Of a stretch of DNA of 64,000 bases, positions 52,905 to 61,071 are shown piece after piece. The translations under genes were made by a program, and so were the position numbers. Under the pieces are notes generated by a model. The model was not told the origin of the DNA and ran no database searches. It saw only the letters and a program-made list of their open reading frames with translations. Origin of the DNA: Bacteroidota bacterium (GTDB lineage Bacteria > Bacteroidota > Bacteroidia > Bacteroidales > UBA10428); the NCBI GenBank assembly GCA_016699695.1, contig CP065006.1, forward strand, positions 186,001 through 250,000. The letters are read 5' to 3'. The stretch's first letter is position 1; each line of letters starts with the position of its first letter.

Positions 52905-53978
52905 CTATCTGAAAGAGAGGCCCATACCCACTGTAGCCATGCTATAATTGGCATAAGTATAATCGAAATGGAGCGTGAATACCGCGAATTTAAGACGCAT
53001 ACCTGCATTAAAACGAGGCTTGGTTATACTTCCATCGGTATTTTTAATCTCCATATTTATCGGATCCAACAAAGCGCTGTTATCAGTAACAACCGCAGAG
53101 GGAGCCTGACTGATTTCTATCGAAGGGTAATAACCTTTTAAGTCGAGGTTGGTTTTGGTAGTGGCAAAACCAACTCCTCCATAAAAACAAACCACCGGCA
53201 GGTTGGCCGATACCAATAAGTTACCAGTATGGCTTTGTGTTACAAAGGTCATTTTCTGGTCGTCCCAGCTTATGTCAGCGGTGGTGTTATCGGTTAGTCC
53301 AACCATATCAGGCGTCACATCCAAACCCACGTTGGCATTCATTTTTGTGTAACCATAGTGCACCGACAATTGCAAAACAGGAATGCGTTCAAGCACAGGT
53401 ATCCATTGCTTGATACCATGTTTAAAGCCAATACCCCACATGCCAATTTCAGTTTCGCCTGTTCGAATAGGTGGCATATAGCGGCCAATGATATCGGTTT
53501 CTTTAATAAGACCTACACTCAATTGCAGCATGGGAGAAGGCACATAGGCTACTCCGGTTCCCTTTGGCATATCGAAGGCTTTTGTATCTGGTAGGCCTGC
53601 AATATTGTAGTTTAATTGACTTCCTGTTTCGTTTTTTCCGGCAATGGTTGGCGTTTCTTCCGATGTGCCAGGGGCCAGTTGCAAACTGTTTAATGTAAGC
53701 TGGCTCAAATCCATTTTCAGGTCTTCGTCAGGTACAAAGGAAGTATTAAAAGTGGCAGTAATATCGAAACCACCCAAGCTATGCGAACCGGCTGTATTAT
53801 ACCATCCACCAGTCATACTGGCGCCAAATGCATTAAAATATGGCCCAAGGTAGCCTTGCATCAGCACTTCGGCATCTTCCTGACCGGCTGCCAAAAATTT
53901 TCCAATATCAATTACCTGGCTATTCGAGCCAGTGAGTGCAAAACATATAAGGGCGATACCCAGAGTTAGTCTTTTCAT
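52905..53978 (-). CDS. DUF6588 family outer-membrane protein
   Basis: A 357-residue protein with a signal peptide (MKRLTLGIALICFALTGSNS). The characteristic opening is DIGKFLAAGQEDAEVLMQGYLGPYFNAFGASMTGGWYNTA (residues about 25-65), followed by many beta-strands and a terminal aromatic strand ending VGMGLSFR. The pattern fits DUF6588, a Bacteroidota barrel family of unknown function. I start at ATG 53978; the frame runs on to 54098 without a plausible signal peptide. Confidence 0.75.
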   Translation of the reverse strand: MKRLTLGIALICFALTGSNSQVIDIGKFLAAGQEDAEVLMQGYLGPYFNAFGASMTGGWYNTAGSHSLGGFDITATFNTSFVPDEDLKMDLSQLTLNSLQLAPGTSEETPTIAGKNETGSQLNYNIAGLPDTKAFDMPKGTGVAYVPSPMLQLSVGLIKETDIIGRYMPPIRTGETEIGMWGIGFKHGIKQWIPVLERIPVLQLSVHYGYTKMNANVGLDVTPDMVGLTDNTTADISWDDQKMTFVTQSHTGNLLVSANLPVVCFYGGVGFATTKTNLDLKGYYPSIEISQAPSAVVTDNSALLDPINMEIKNTDGSITKPRFNAGMRLKFAVFTLHFDYTYANYSMATVGMGLSFR

Positions 53979-54208
53979 CCGAACAAAACTAATTTTTAGA
54001 GGCCGGATGTAACTCGCATGACTATGTTCATACGTGTTTGTGTTTAGGTCAAGACATGCTCGTTTCATAATAGAGTTTTTTATTAGGTTTTTTATCATCT
54101 ACACTTCATACGTATAGTAATATTAGTAAGTTTTATTTTGAAAAAAAACTTTTAAAATTCGAAGCTTTTAGCAGCATAAAAAAAAGAAGAAATTAAATAT
54201 CGGATATT

Positions 54209-54239
54209 TTTGCAGGTAAAAATTAAGATACTATATTTG
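54209..54239 (+). promoter_or_regulatory. Promoter of tRNA-Lys
   Basis: TTTG (54209-54212), 19 bases, TATATTTG (54232-54239): an exact match to the Bacteroidota TTTG/TAnnTTTG consensus, 38 bp before the mature tRNA. Confidence 0.8.
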
Positions 54240-54277
54240 CATCGCTTTAAAAATAAGCTGAAGCCCTTAAAAATCAA

Positions 54278-54350
54278 GATTCAGTAGCTCAGCTGGTAGA
54301 GCACATCCCTTTTAAGGATGGGGTCCTGGGTTCGAATCCCAGCTGAATCA
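54278..54350 (+). tRNA. tRNA-Lys (anticodon TTT)
   Basis: A 73-nt cloverleaf. The acceptor pairs GATTCAG with CTGAATC, with discriminator A. The D-arm is GCTC...GAGC and the anticodon stem CATCC/GGATG encloses CTTTTAA, giving anticodon TTT. The T-arm is CTGGG-TTCGAAT-CCCAG. CCA is not encoded. A perfect promoter precedes it and a terminator follows. Confidence 0.97.
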
Positions 54351-54355
54351 CACTA

Positions 54356-54387
54356 AAAACCGGTTAGAAATTCTAACCGGTTTTTTT
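54356..54387 (+). terminator. Terminator of tRNA-Lys
   Basis: Stem AACCGGTTAGAA/TTCTAACCGGTT with almost no loop, then seven T's. Confidence 0.85.
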
Positions 54388-54404
54388 AATCGACACAGAC
54401 ATGG

Positions 54405-54416
54405 TGATGCAAATCA
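54405..54416. promoter_or_regulatory. FNR-type box TGAT-N4-ATCA (site 4)
   Basis: TGATGCAAATCA, 89 bp before the ATG at 54506; the same 12 bases as the site before ptb. Confidence 0.6.
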
Positions 54417-54505
54417 TTTTTATTCAATAATTCATATCACCACTCCCTTCTTGACTAGATAGGTTCATTCTTAGTAGTTTAGCAGCAGAACCAAATCTCA
54501 GAAAA

Positions 54506-54724
54506 ATGGAAACATTAGTAAAAGCATCCAGCCAGCAGCTAAGCCAAGGTATGTGCATGTCGAGAGAACAACTTAGCAACCAAGGTATTACCCCTACAAA
54601 CTTACAATGTTTCTCGTATTACCACTATGTACTCTACGAAAAAGGAGATAAAAGAATTATCCTAAAACCTCTGCCCCACAATCTGTTTAAAATAATTCGC
54701 GAATACACTTTTCTACCTGCCTGA
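54506..54724 (+). CDS. Orphan 72-residue protein
   Basis: A short soluble protein (METLVKASSQQLSQGMCMSR, then LSNQGITPTNLQCFSYYHYV, ending IIREYTFLPA) without a signal peptide, membrane helix or recognisable motif. It has its own FNR-type box at the same distance (89 bp) as ptb and a terminator 32 bp after the stop, so it is a well-defined single-gene unit. I recognise no family. Two Cys (17 and 35) are not in a metal-binding arrangement. Confidence 0.7.
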   Translation: METLVKASSQQLSQGMCMSREQLSNQGITPTNLQCFSYYHYVLYEKGDKRIILKPLPHNLFKIIREYTFLPA

Positions 54725-54756
54725 AGCCATTAATAAATTCATACCGATAACACAAA

Positions 54757-54788
54757 AAATAATCCTATCTTCAGGATTATTTTTTTTT
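54757..54788 (+). terminator. Intrinsic terminator
   Basis: Stem AATAATCCT/AGGATTATT with a short loop and a run of T's after the 72-residue gene. Confidence 0.8.
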
Positions 54789-54799
54789 GCACTTGTGCG

Positions 54800-55279
54800 A
54801 TGAATTCAAAAAGTAAAAAATACATACGACTCTACGATCAGTTAAAAGGCTTACTCGATAAGAGTCCTGATTTAATTGCCCAGATGGCTACAATCAATGC
54901 CATTTTATACCATAAAAACCAAAATTTTTTTTGGGTGGGTTTTTACCTGTTAAAAAGCACCCGGCTTGTTGTTGGCCCCTATCAGGGCCCTGTTGCTTGC
55001 CAGGAGCTAGCCTATTCTAAAGGTGTATGCTGGGCTAGCATCCAATCAGCGAAGAGTATCGTAGTGGAAGATGTTGAAGAATTTCCGGATCATATTGCAT
55101 GCGATGCACGCTCGAAATCGGAAATAGTTATACCTGTTTTTAATTCGAAAGGCCTTCCGGTAGGAGTGTTAGACATCGACAGCGATAAAAAGGCCAATTT
55201 CGACGATATTGACCGGGTAGGTCTGGAAAAAATTGTGTCCTTGTTAAACCTTAGTTGGGTTGATTGCCTGGAAAAGTAA
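54800..55279 (+). CDS. msrC: Free methionine-(R)-sulfoxide reductase (GAF-type MsrC)
   Basis: A 159-residue GAF-domain enzyme that reduces free methionine-R-sulfoxide in the cytosol. All three family cysteines are present: C67 (QGPVAC), C77 (GVCW) and C101 (HIACDARSKSEIVIP). The WVGFYLL and VGVLDIDS strands also fit. The position normally Gly after GVC is Trp here. It depends on thioredoxin or glutaredoxin for turnover. It opens a signalling block, converging with the response-regulator gene at 55285. Confidence 0.93.
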   Translation: MNSKSKKYIRLYDQLKGLLDKSPDLIAQMATINAILYHKNQNFFWVGFYLLKSTRLVVGPYQGPVACQELAYSKGVCWASIQSAKSIVVEDVEEFPDHIACDARSKSEIVIPVFNSKGLPVGVLDIDSDKKANFDDIDRVGLEKIVSLLNLSWVDCLEK

Positions 55280-55284
55280 AATTC

Positions 55285-55668
55285 TCAGGCACTTTCTTTT
55301 CTGTATCCTTCTAAAAGTTGCTTTATTTTTGCTACCGAATAGGGCTTAGTCAACAGATTCGAAAATCCTGCATCGCTGAAATTATCGAAAAACAAACTGG
55401 GATTATGGGCTGTAAGGGCAATTATCGGAATATGTCTTTTTCGTTCAGGCATTTGATCGCGCACATACCGTGTAGCCTCAACCCCATTCATTACAGGCAT
55501 TTCAATATCCATTAAAACCAGGTCGAAATGACTCTGGGCCAATTCATCGACAGCCTCCCTACCATTTCTGGCCAGAAAGTATTCGCAACCAATATCTTCG
55601 AGTATCTCCGACAACAACAATCTGTTCGTAAAGATATCGTCCACCACTAAAATCCGCATTTTCGACAT
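55285..55668 (-). CDS. Single-domain response regulator
   Basis: A 127-residue receiver domain with acidic pocket D10/D11, phospho-acceptor D54 (LVLMDIEMPVMNGVEATRYV), Thr in ALTAHN and Lys in LLTKPYS. It resembles receivers of hybrid kinases. There is no output domain. It lies 10 bp downstream of the Crp/Fnr-family gene on the same strand, so both are probably transcribed together. Confidence 0.92.
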   Translation of the reverse strand: MSKMRILVVDDIFTNRLLLSEILEDIGCEYFLARNGREAVDELAQSHFDLVLMDIEMPVMNGVEATRYVRDQMPERKRHIPIIALTAHNPSLFFDNFSDAGFSNLLTKPYSVAKIKQLLEGYRKESA

Positions 55669-55678
55669 ATCAGGTTTT

Positions 55679-56353
55679 TTATCCTAACTGACTCAGGGTT
55701 TTAATAATTTTTAAGCTGTTAATTTTTACTTTCGAACCATCCAAATCAATGATCTTATCGTTTTTAAACTCTGCCAGGGTGCGAATAAAGCTTTCTTTCG
55801 TAGTACCAGCCAATTCGGCTAATTCTCGGCGGGTAAAGGGAAATTCAAAGCAATCGCTTTTAAAAATTTGTTCTGAAAAATAAAGAATCACATCGGCAAT
55901 ACGGCCAGGCAATTGCTTGTGCGATTGACTCATCAATCGTTCGAAAATATAAAGCCCGTCGTTGGAGATTTTGTGAATGAATTTGCTGGCAAACTCGCCA
56001 TTGGAATAAAGAATGGTATTAAAGGTATTAATGTCGATAAACCCAATTTCAGTTTCCTGAATAGATGCAGCAGAGTATTGATGGGTATCGCGGCCATAGA
56101 TTGATAACAGCCCTAAAAAATCGTTTTTTACAGCTACCTTTAATACAATGAACTTGTTGTTGCGCCCTTCTTTAAAAACCTTCACCATTCCGGAGCGAAC
56201 AAACATTATGTGCGAAGTGCGGGTGTTCTGACGAAATATTATCTCCTTCTTGTTGTATTTCACCACGTTACTATTTTGCAAAACAGCTTCGCGTTGCAAG
56301 GAAGAAAGACAATACTCAAATGGCACCAACACCTCGGTTTCGTTTGCTTCCAT
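55679..56353 (-). CDS. Crp/Fnr-family transcriptional regulator
   Basis: A 224-residue regulator: N-terminal cyclic-nucleotide-binding-like beta-roll (about 10-125; IIFRQNTRTSHIMFVRSGMVKVFKEG), dimer helix and C-terminal HTH (FTRRELAELAGTTKESFIRTLAEF). The recognition helix keeps the E-x3-R spacing that reads the GA of TGA half-sites in CRP and FNR. There is no N-terminal Cys cluster for an Fe-S centre and no complete cAMP motif, so the signal is unknown. A TGAT-N4-ATCA palindrome lies 79 bp upstream, suggesting autoregulation and making it the best candidate reader of the other five sites. Confidence 0.9.
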   Translation of the reverse strand: MEANETEVLVPFEYCLSSLQREAVLQNSNVVKYNKKEIIFRQNTRTSHIMFVRSGMVKVFKEGRNNKFIVLKVAVKNDFLGLLSIYGRDTHQYSAASIQETEIGFIDINTFNTILYSNGEFASKFIHKISNDGLYIFERLMSQSHKQLPGRIADVILYFSEQIFKSDCFEFPFTRRELAELAGTTKESFIRTLAEFKNDKIIDLDGSKVKINSLKIIKTLSQLG

Positions 56354-56432
56354 CAGAATTTAGGTTGAAGAATTATTCATTACTAAAGTTAAGAAAAAAA
56401 TCAAGACACAAAAGCATTGATGGAAAAACTGA

Positions 56433-56444
56433 TGATTTAAATCA
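56433..56444. promoter_or_regulatory. FNR-type box TGAT-N4-ATCA (site 5, Crp/Fnr gene)
   Basis: TGATTTAAATCA, a perfect 12-bp palindrome in the divergent region: 79 bp from the Crp/Fnr start (56353) and 145 bp from the receiver gene at 56590. Confidence 0.65.
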
Positions 56445-56589
56445 CATGGTTAAAGTAACATAAATCAGATTGAACCTAAACGAAGGTTTGTAAAAGTCCG
56501 ACTATTTTCGCTATATTTACGATAAAGCCTTAAGCCGGCGAACCTAAATTAGCCCATTATTAAACCCTGATCGTTAATTTTTGCCAAAG

Positions 56590-56988
56590 ATGACTGATAA
56601 TAAAGATTTTACTATACTTGTAGTTGACGATTCGACAACCAATGTTGTGTTGCTTGAGGCAATTCTCGATGAAAAAGGATACCAGATCGAAACTGCCTTA
56701 AACGCAAAAGAAGCTTATTCGATTATCGAAAAGCAGACACCTGACCTTATTTTACTCGATTTGCTGATGCCGAAAATCAGCGGATTTGAGTTTCTCGAAG
56801 AAATACGACGCAATAAAAAAACATTAAACACCCCGGTTATTGTTGTTTCAGCCCTTACTGACGAAGATAACATTGAGAAGATAATGAGCATGGGTGCTGT
56901 CGATTTTGTAAAAAAGCCCATCGATTTACAATATCTTGTCGATAAAGTAGAGTCTGTTTTGCAAGAAACTCAATTCACAAAAGAATAA
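56590..56988 (+). CDS. Single-domain response regulator
   Basis: A 132-residue receiver protein: D13/D14, phospho-acceptor D57 (LILLDLLMPKISGFEFLEEI), VVSALTDEDN and Lys in FVKKPIDL. I start at ATG 56590; a TTG at 56581 is in frame. There is no output domain. It is divergent from the Crp/Fnr gene and upstream of the chemosensory run, so it may connect with that pathway or act as a relay. Confidence 0.92.
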   Translation: MTDNKDFTILVVDDSTTNVVLLEAILDEKGYQIETALNAKEAYSIIEKQTPDLILLDLLMPKISGFEFLEEIRRNKKTLNTPVIVVSALTDEDNIEKIMSMGAVDFVKKPIDLQYLVDKVESVLQETQFTKE

Positions 56989-57084
56989 GATACTTAATTC
57001 ATCATTCACTGTCGTTTATCACAATAAAAGGAGCCTTTGTCGAATTAATTTAACTACACACACTCCCAATCGTATTCACATTAA

Positions 57085-57474
57085 ATGCAATACGTTATGA
57101 GGGTTTTAGTGGTAGATGACAATATTATCGACAGAAGGTTAGTGAAGTACACTTTACAAAGCCATCTGAATATTGTTGCAGAAACAGCGAAGGATGGCCT
57201 TGAGGCTTTAAACCGAATAAAATGTGAATCATTCGACTTGGTAATAACCGATATTGTCATGCCCAAAATCGAAGGCATTGAACTTATCAATCATATTCAA
57301 TCCATTAGCCCAAATACCAAAATTATTGCCATTTCAGGAAATAATCCTTATTATTTATATATCGTAAAAAAGCTGGGAATCCACTCCGTGTTTACTAAAC
57401 CACTCGACATCAACAGCTTCATCGAACGAATTGAATCCTTATTTACCCAGGCCGAGAAAAATGTGGTTGTTTAG
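57085..57474 (+). CDS. Single-domain response regulator
   Basis: A 129-residue receiver: D11/D12, phospho-acceptor D56 (LVITDIVMPKIEGIELINHI), IIAISGNN and Lys in FTKPLDINSF. ATG 57097 is an alternative start four codons in. The Ser/Gly in AISGN where many have Thr is within normal variation. It precedes the CheZ-motif gene by 116 bp, with an FNR-type box between them. Confidence 0.92.
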   Translation: MQYVMRVLVVDDNIIDRRLVKYTLQSHLNIVAETAKDGLEALNRIKCESFDLVITDIVMPKIEGIELINHIQSISPNTKIIAISGNNPYYLYIVKKLGIHSVFTKPLDINSFIERIESLFTQAEKNVVV

Positions 57475-57487
57475 CCGTTATTAAAAA

Positions 57488-57499
57488 TGATCCATATCA
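57488..57499. promoter_or_regulatory. FNR-type box TGAT-N4-ATCA (site 6, chemosensory run)
   Basis: TGATCCATATCA, 91 bp before the GTG start at 57591. A TATATTTT box (one mismatch to TAnnTTTG) lies at 57528-57535. Confidence 0.6.
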
Positions 57500-57590
57500 C
57501 CAATTTCTGGTGCTCATTCTCATTAATTATATTTTCGCATTCGCTTACTTCATTCTAAATTTATAAAATGCAATCTAAATTAGAATAAGT

Positions 57591-59288
57591 GTGAACAGCA
57601 GTAATGATCAGGATGTTGATATAATTCAATTGATTCAGCAAACCTTTACCAAGGTTAATGATAAAATTGATGGACTTATTTCATGCTCAGTAAAGGATTT
57701 TGTGCTTTTAAATACCGATTTTAAGCAGTACTATAGTTTACTTGAGAATGCATCTTCCTCGACCAACAGTTTCTTTAGTTTCATCCATCAGATGACTTCC
57801 GAACTTAGTCCGGTGGAAATTACCTGCCAGGCCATCGATGAAACCAATAATATTCAAATAATTAACAAGCAACAGCTGGTCGCATTCAAGGAATTAAAAA
57901 GCAACTTCCAGGTTGTTATTCTGCAAATTAACAATCTCAGACAAGATCTGAGCACACTGTTGTTGTTGTATACAAATTTACGTTTTGACCCTGAATTTAC
58001 TGGCGAAAAACTATCCATAAACTATTGCATCGAAAAGGTAAATTCGTGTTTTAATTTATTCGAAACAAGCATAAAAGAAATTACCGGAAAGCTTGAATCT
58101 ACGATTCACCATTCGGAACAAGGGTATAGCAAAGGGATCGATCTTTTCCTCGATATGATCGGTAAAAGAAGTAAGCAAAATGTGTATTTTGGCGATTTGA
58201 AGCAAAGCGCCAAAGGCTATTTCATTCAATTGGAAGAAATAGAAAAGCAACGAAAAACCAGTACTTCTGAGATTATTACCAATTTGCAATTTCAGGATAT
58301 ATTAAGGCAAAAAGTAGAGCATATACAGGAAGCACATTCTCGCATTACCCAAAACCTGTATGCCAATCACACTTCGGGGCAAACTCTTAATGTTACAGAG
58401 TTATATCAACTTCGCGATATCAGCTCCCTGCAATCGGCCCAACTGGTGCATGCCAACAAGGAATACCAGACAGCCATTGAAAGCATTCTTAATCGGATTA
58501 ATACGCTTAAATCACTCACAAACAGTTACAACAACATTTGGCAAAACTATTGCCGAAGCGAAAAAGCGCGAATATTAAATCTACTTTCTAATCTTGAAGA
58601 AGATACTACTTTGTTGCAAACCCAGATTTTCTCTCTCAATCAACTTTCGATAAGCTATAACAATCTTTTGAATGAATTATCACTCCCACTAAAAGACCTG
58701 GAAAACCTGATGCAAAATACTCCTTGTTTATGTGAAACCTTGCAGGAATTCGATCAATTGATTGCTAACTATGAAAAATTAAACAAAGGCAAAGACCCTT
58801 TAAACCCACTTAAGCAAATAAAAAAGGAATCTGAGAAATTCCACACCGGACATCAGAAGCTTATTAAAAATCTACGCCATTTGCTGATCGACCAGGTAAA
58901 AAACATTCGCGAGGTGCAGCAAAATAGTCAGGTTAAGTTGCAAATGGTTAGTGATTTTACCGATAAAATCATTAATTTAATGCAGGAAATTCGACGCTTA
59001 AGCAACGAAAAACTGACTTTAATCGAATTTAAACCCATGCCGGTAGAATATGGCATTGAAAAGGTTGCCTATTTTCAAACATTTGAAAATGAAGTAAAAG
59101 CAATTATAGCTTTGTTGAACCAATTGATTGAAAAAGTAAAATTAAACAACAAAGATATAGACAGCAGCAATCTGGAGCATTTAAAAATGATGTATACCAT
59201 GCAGAGTGAACGAGAAATACACAATCAAATGACTCAAGCCTCAGATGTTGTCGATGAAAAGAACAATGATGAAGTCGAATTTTTTTAA
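57591..59288 (+). CDS. Coiled-coil chemosensory protein with CheZ-like motif
   Basis: A 565-residue soluble, almost wholly helical protein with no transmembrane segment. Residues 230-246 read TNLQFQDILRQKVEHIQ. FQD-x3-Q, with D236 and Q240, has the spacing of the CheZ catalytic pair (Asp143 and Gln147 in E. coli). The extreme C-terminus (NNDEVEFF) is acidic and aromatic, like the CheZ tail that binds CheY. It directly precedes a cheY-like gene. It may be a CheY-P phosphatase or an MCP-like scaffold. The start is GTG; no in-frame ATG is near. Confidence 0.65.
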   Translation: MNSSNDQDVDIIQLIQQTFTKVNDKIDGLISCSVKDFVLLNTDFKQYYSLLENASSSTNSFFSFIHQMTSELSPVEITCQAIDETNNIQIINKQQLVAFKELKSNFQVVILQINNLRQDLSTLLLLYTNLRFDPEFTGEKLSINYCIEKVNSCFNLFETSIKEITGKLESTIHHSEQGYSKGIDLFLDMIGKRSKQNVYFGDLKQSAKGYFIQLEEIEKQRKTSTSEIITNLQFQDILRQKVEHIQEAHSRITQNLYANHTSGQTLNVTELYQLRDISSLQSAQLVHANKEYQTAIESILNRINTLKSLTNSYNNIWQNYCRSEKARILNLLSNLEEDTTLLQTQIFSLNQLSISYNNLLNELSLPLKDLENLMQNTPCLCETLQEFDQLIANYEKLNKGKDPLNPLKQIKKESEKFHTGHQKLIKNLRHLLIDQVKNIREVQQNSQVKLQMVSDFTDKIINLMQEIRRLSNEKLTLIEFKPMPVEYGIEKVAYFQTFENEVKAIIALLNQLIEKVKLNNKDIDSSNLEHLKMMYTMQSEREIHNQMTQASDVVDEKNNDEVEFF

Positions 59289-59305
59289 TATAAACACCTC
59301 AAACC

Positions 59306-59671
59306 ATGAGTAAAAAAATACTTTTCGTTGACGACTCAGAAAGTATTAGGGAAATAGTAAGCTTTACCCTTCAGAACGAAGGTTACAATGTACTGATAAG
59401 CGACAATGGAAAAAATGCATTGGACCATCTGAACGGACAAGAAATCAGTTTAATTATTACCGATTTGCATATGCCCGAGATGAATGGCATTGAATTGATT
59501 CGCGAGATTCGCAAAATGGAAGCTTACCAGCGCACCCCTATTCTTTTTCTTACCACCGAATCGCAAACAGAAAAAAAAATGGAAGCCAAGGATGCCGGAG
59601 CTACAGGTTGGATTATTAAACCTTTTGTACCAGCAAAACTTTTAGCTGCAATTAACAAGGTAATTCGATAA
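59306..59671 (+). CDS. CheY-like response regulator
   Basis: A 121-residue receiver, the classical CheY length: D9/D10, phospho-acceptor D53 (LIITDLHMPEMNGIELIREI), Thr in FLTTESQTE and Lys in WIIKPFVPAKL. KKMEAKDAGATGWIIKPF is the pattern of chemotaxis-cluster CheY proteins. It lies 17 bp after the CheZ-motif gene and 25 bp before cheW, so it is the chemotaxis receiver of this unit. Confidence 0.9.
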   Translation: MSKKILFVDDSESIREIVSFTLQNEGYNVLISDNGKNALDHLNGQEISLIITDLHMPEMNGIELIREIRKMEAYQRTPILFLTTESQTEKKMEAKDAGATGWIIKPFVPAKLLAAINKVIR

Positions 59672-59696
59672 AATCACCAGATGATTGGATATTGAC

Positions 59697-60185
59697 ATGT
59701 CACATAAAACAAATTCATACCTCAGTTTTTCTATTGGGAACGAAATCTATGGCGCCCATGTAAACCATGTAATACACATCTCAGAGATGACAAGGATTAC
59801 AAAAGTACCAAAAGCTCCTGAGTACATGAGAGGTGTGCTTAATCTACGTGGCAGTGTGCTTCCGGTGCTCGATGCCCGTATCAAATTTGGCAATAAAAAC
59901 ATACTCGATACCTCCAATACCTGTATTCTGGTTTTAGAAGTATCGGCCCGTAACGAATCCTTCAGACTTGGTGTTATTGTCGATTCAGTAAAGGAAGTAA
60001 TTGAAATTGACCCCGAAGAAATAAAACCTGCGCCTGCAGTGGGCAATGAATATATGGCCGACATCATTACAGGAATAGTTTTTAAAAACGAACATTTTAT
60101 TCTCATGTTAGATGTGCTTAAGCTGTTTGCTGATGAGTCGATGATTGAGAGGAGATATACCGAAGCCGAAGCTGAAAAAATATAG
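59697..60185 (+). CDS. cheW: Chemotaxis coupling protein CheW
   Basis: A 162-residue CheW domain: YLSFSIGNEIYGAHVNHVIHI, the conserved RITKVPKAPEYMRGVLNLRGSVLPVLDARIKFG (residues about 33-67) and GVIVDSVKEVIEID. CheW bridges chemoreceptors and the kinase CheA, yet neither is encoded in the window. I start at ATG 59697; a TTG at 59685 is in frame. It is separated from cheR by 10 bp. Confidence 0.94.
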   Translation: MSHKTNSYLSFSIGNEIYGAHVNHVIHISEMTRITKVPKAPEYMRGVLNLRGSVLPVLDARIKFGNKNILDTSNTCILVLEVSARNESFRLGVIVDSVKEVIEIDPEEIKPAPAVGNEYMADIITGIVFKNEHFILMLDVLKLFADESMIERRYTEAEAEKI

Positions 60186-60195
60186 CCATTGTGCG

Positions 60196-61071
60196 ATGGA
60201 ACGCAAGAATAACCAAGCTGCAAATCTGAATAACATTTACAACACCGAGTTAACCGAGCAGGAATTTATAAAGCTCAGCCAGTACATCATGACAGAATAC
60301 GGCATAAAAATGCCGCCTGAGAAAAAAATAATGCTCCAGAGTCGCCTGCAGAAAAGACTCAAATTGCTTCAAATCAATAATTTCAGCGACTACATTTCCT
60401 ACCTGTTTTCACCACACGGCATGAGCGAAGAGGTAATTCACATGATGGATGTAGTGAGCACCAATAAAACAGATTTCTTCCGAGAATCGGCTCATTTCGA
60501 CTTTATGTTGTCGAATGCCCTGCCTGAATTGGCTGAAAAAAAAACAGCACGCAAACTGAAAATTTGGAGTGCAGGATGCTCATCGGGCGAAGAGCCTTAC
60601 ACCATTGCCATTACCATGAGTGAATTTATCGAAACGCACCCTGGTTTTGATTATGAAATTTTAGCCACCGACATTTCTACAAAAATGCTGGAGAATGGGG
60701 TTTCGGGAATTTATAAAGCAGAACGCATTAATAATCTGCCTTTTACACTTAAAAAGAAATACTTTTTACGAAGCAAAAACCGCGAAGAAGATAAGGTACG
60801 TGTAATGCAGAACCTTCGTCAAAAAGTGAGTTTCTCCCGACTAAACCTATTGGAACTATATCCAGTGCGCGAGCCTTCCTATCATATTATCTTTTGCCGA
60901 AATGTTTTAATCTATTTCGACCGCCCTACTCAATACCAAATACTCACCGCACTTTGCAGCCATTTGGTTCAGGGTGGTTTTCTGTTCCTGGGACATTCCG
61001 AATCGATTGCCGGGCTGGAATTACCCGTCAACACCATCATTCCAACAGTATTTCAAAAAAAAGAATTATGA
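60196..61071 (+). CDS. cheR: Chemoreceptor methyltransferase CheR
   Basis: A 291-residue enzyme that methylates glutamates of chemoreceptors with SAM. The N-terminal all-alpha domain (TEQEFIKLSQYIMTEYGIKM, KRLKLLQINNFSDYISYL) is followed by STNKTDFFRE, the SAM motif IWSAGCSSGEEPYTIAI, ILATDISTKML, FCRNVLIYFDRPTQ and GHSESI. I start at ATG 60196, after the cheW stop. It overlaps the kinase-like gene (ATGA at 61068-61071). Confidence 0.96.
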   Translation: MERKNNQAANLNNIYNTELTEQEFIKLSQYIMTEYGIKMPPEKKIMLQSRLQKRLKLLQINNFSDYISYLFSPHGMSEEVIHMMDVVSTNKTDFFRESAHFDFMLSNALPELAEKKTARKLKIWSAGCSSGEEPYTIAITMSEFIETHPGFDYEILATDISTKMLENGVSGIYKAERINNLPFTLKKKYFLRSKNREEDKVRVMQNLRQKVSFSRLNLLELYPVREPSYHIIFCRNVLIYFDRPTQYQILTALCSHLVQGGFLFLGHSESIAGLELPVNTIIPTVFQKKEL

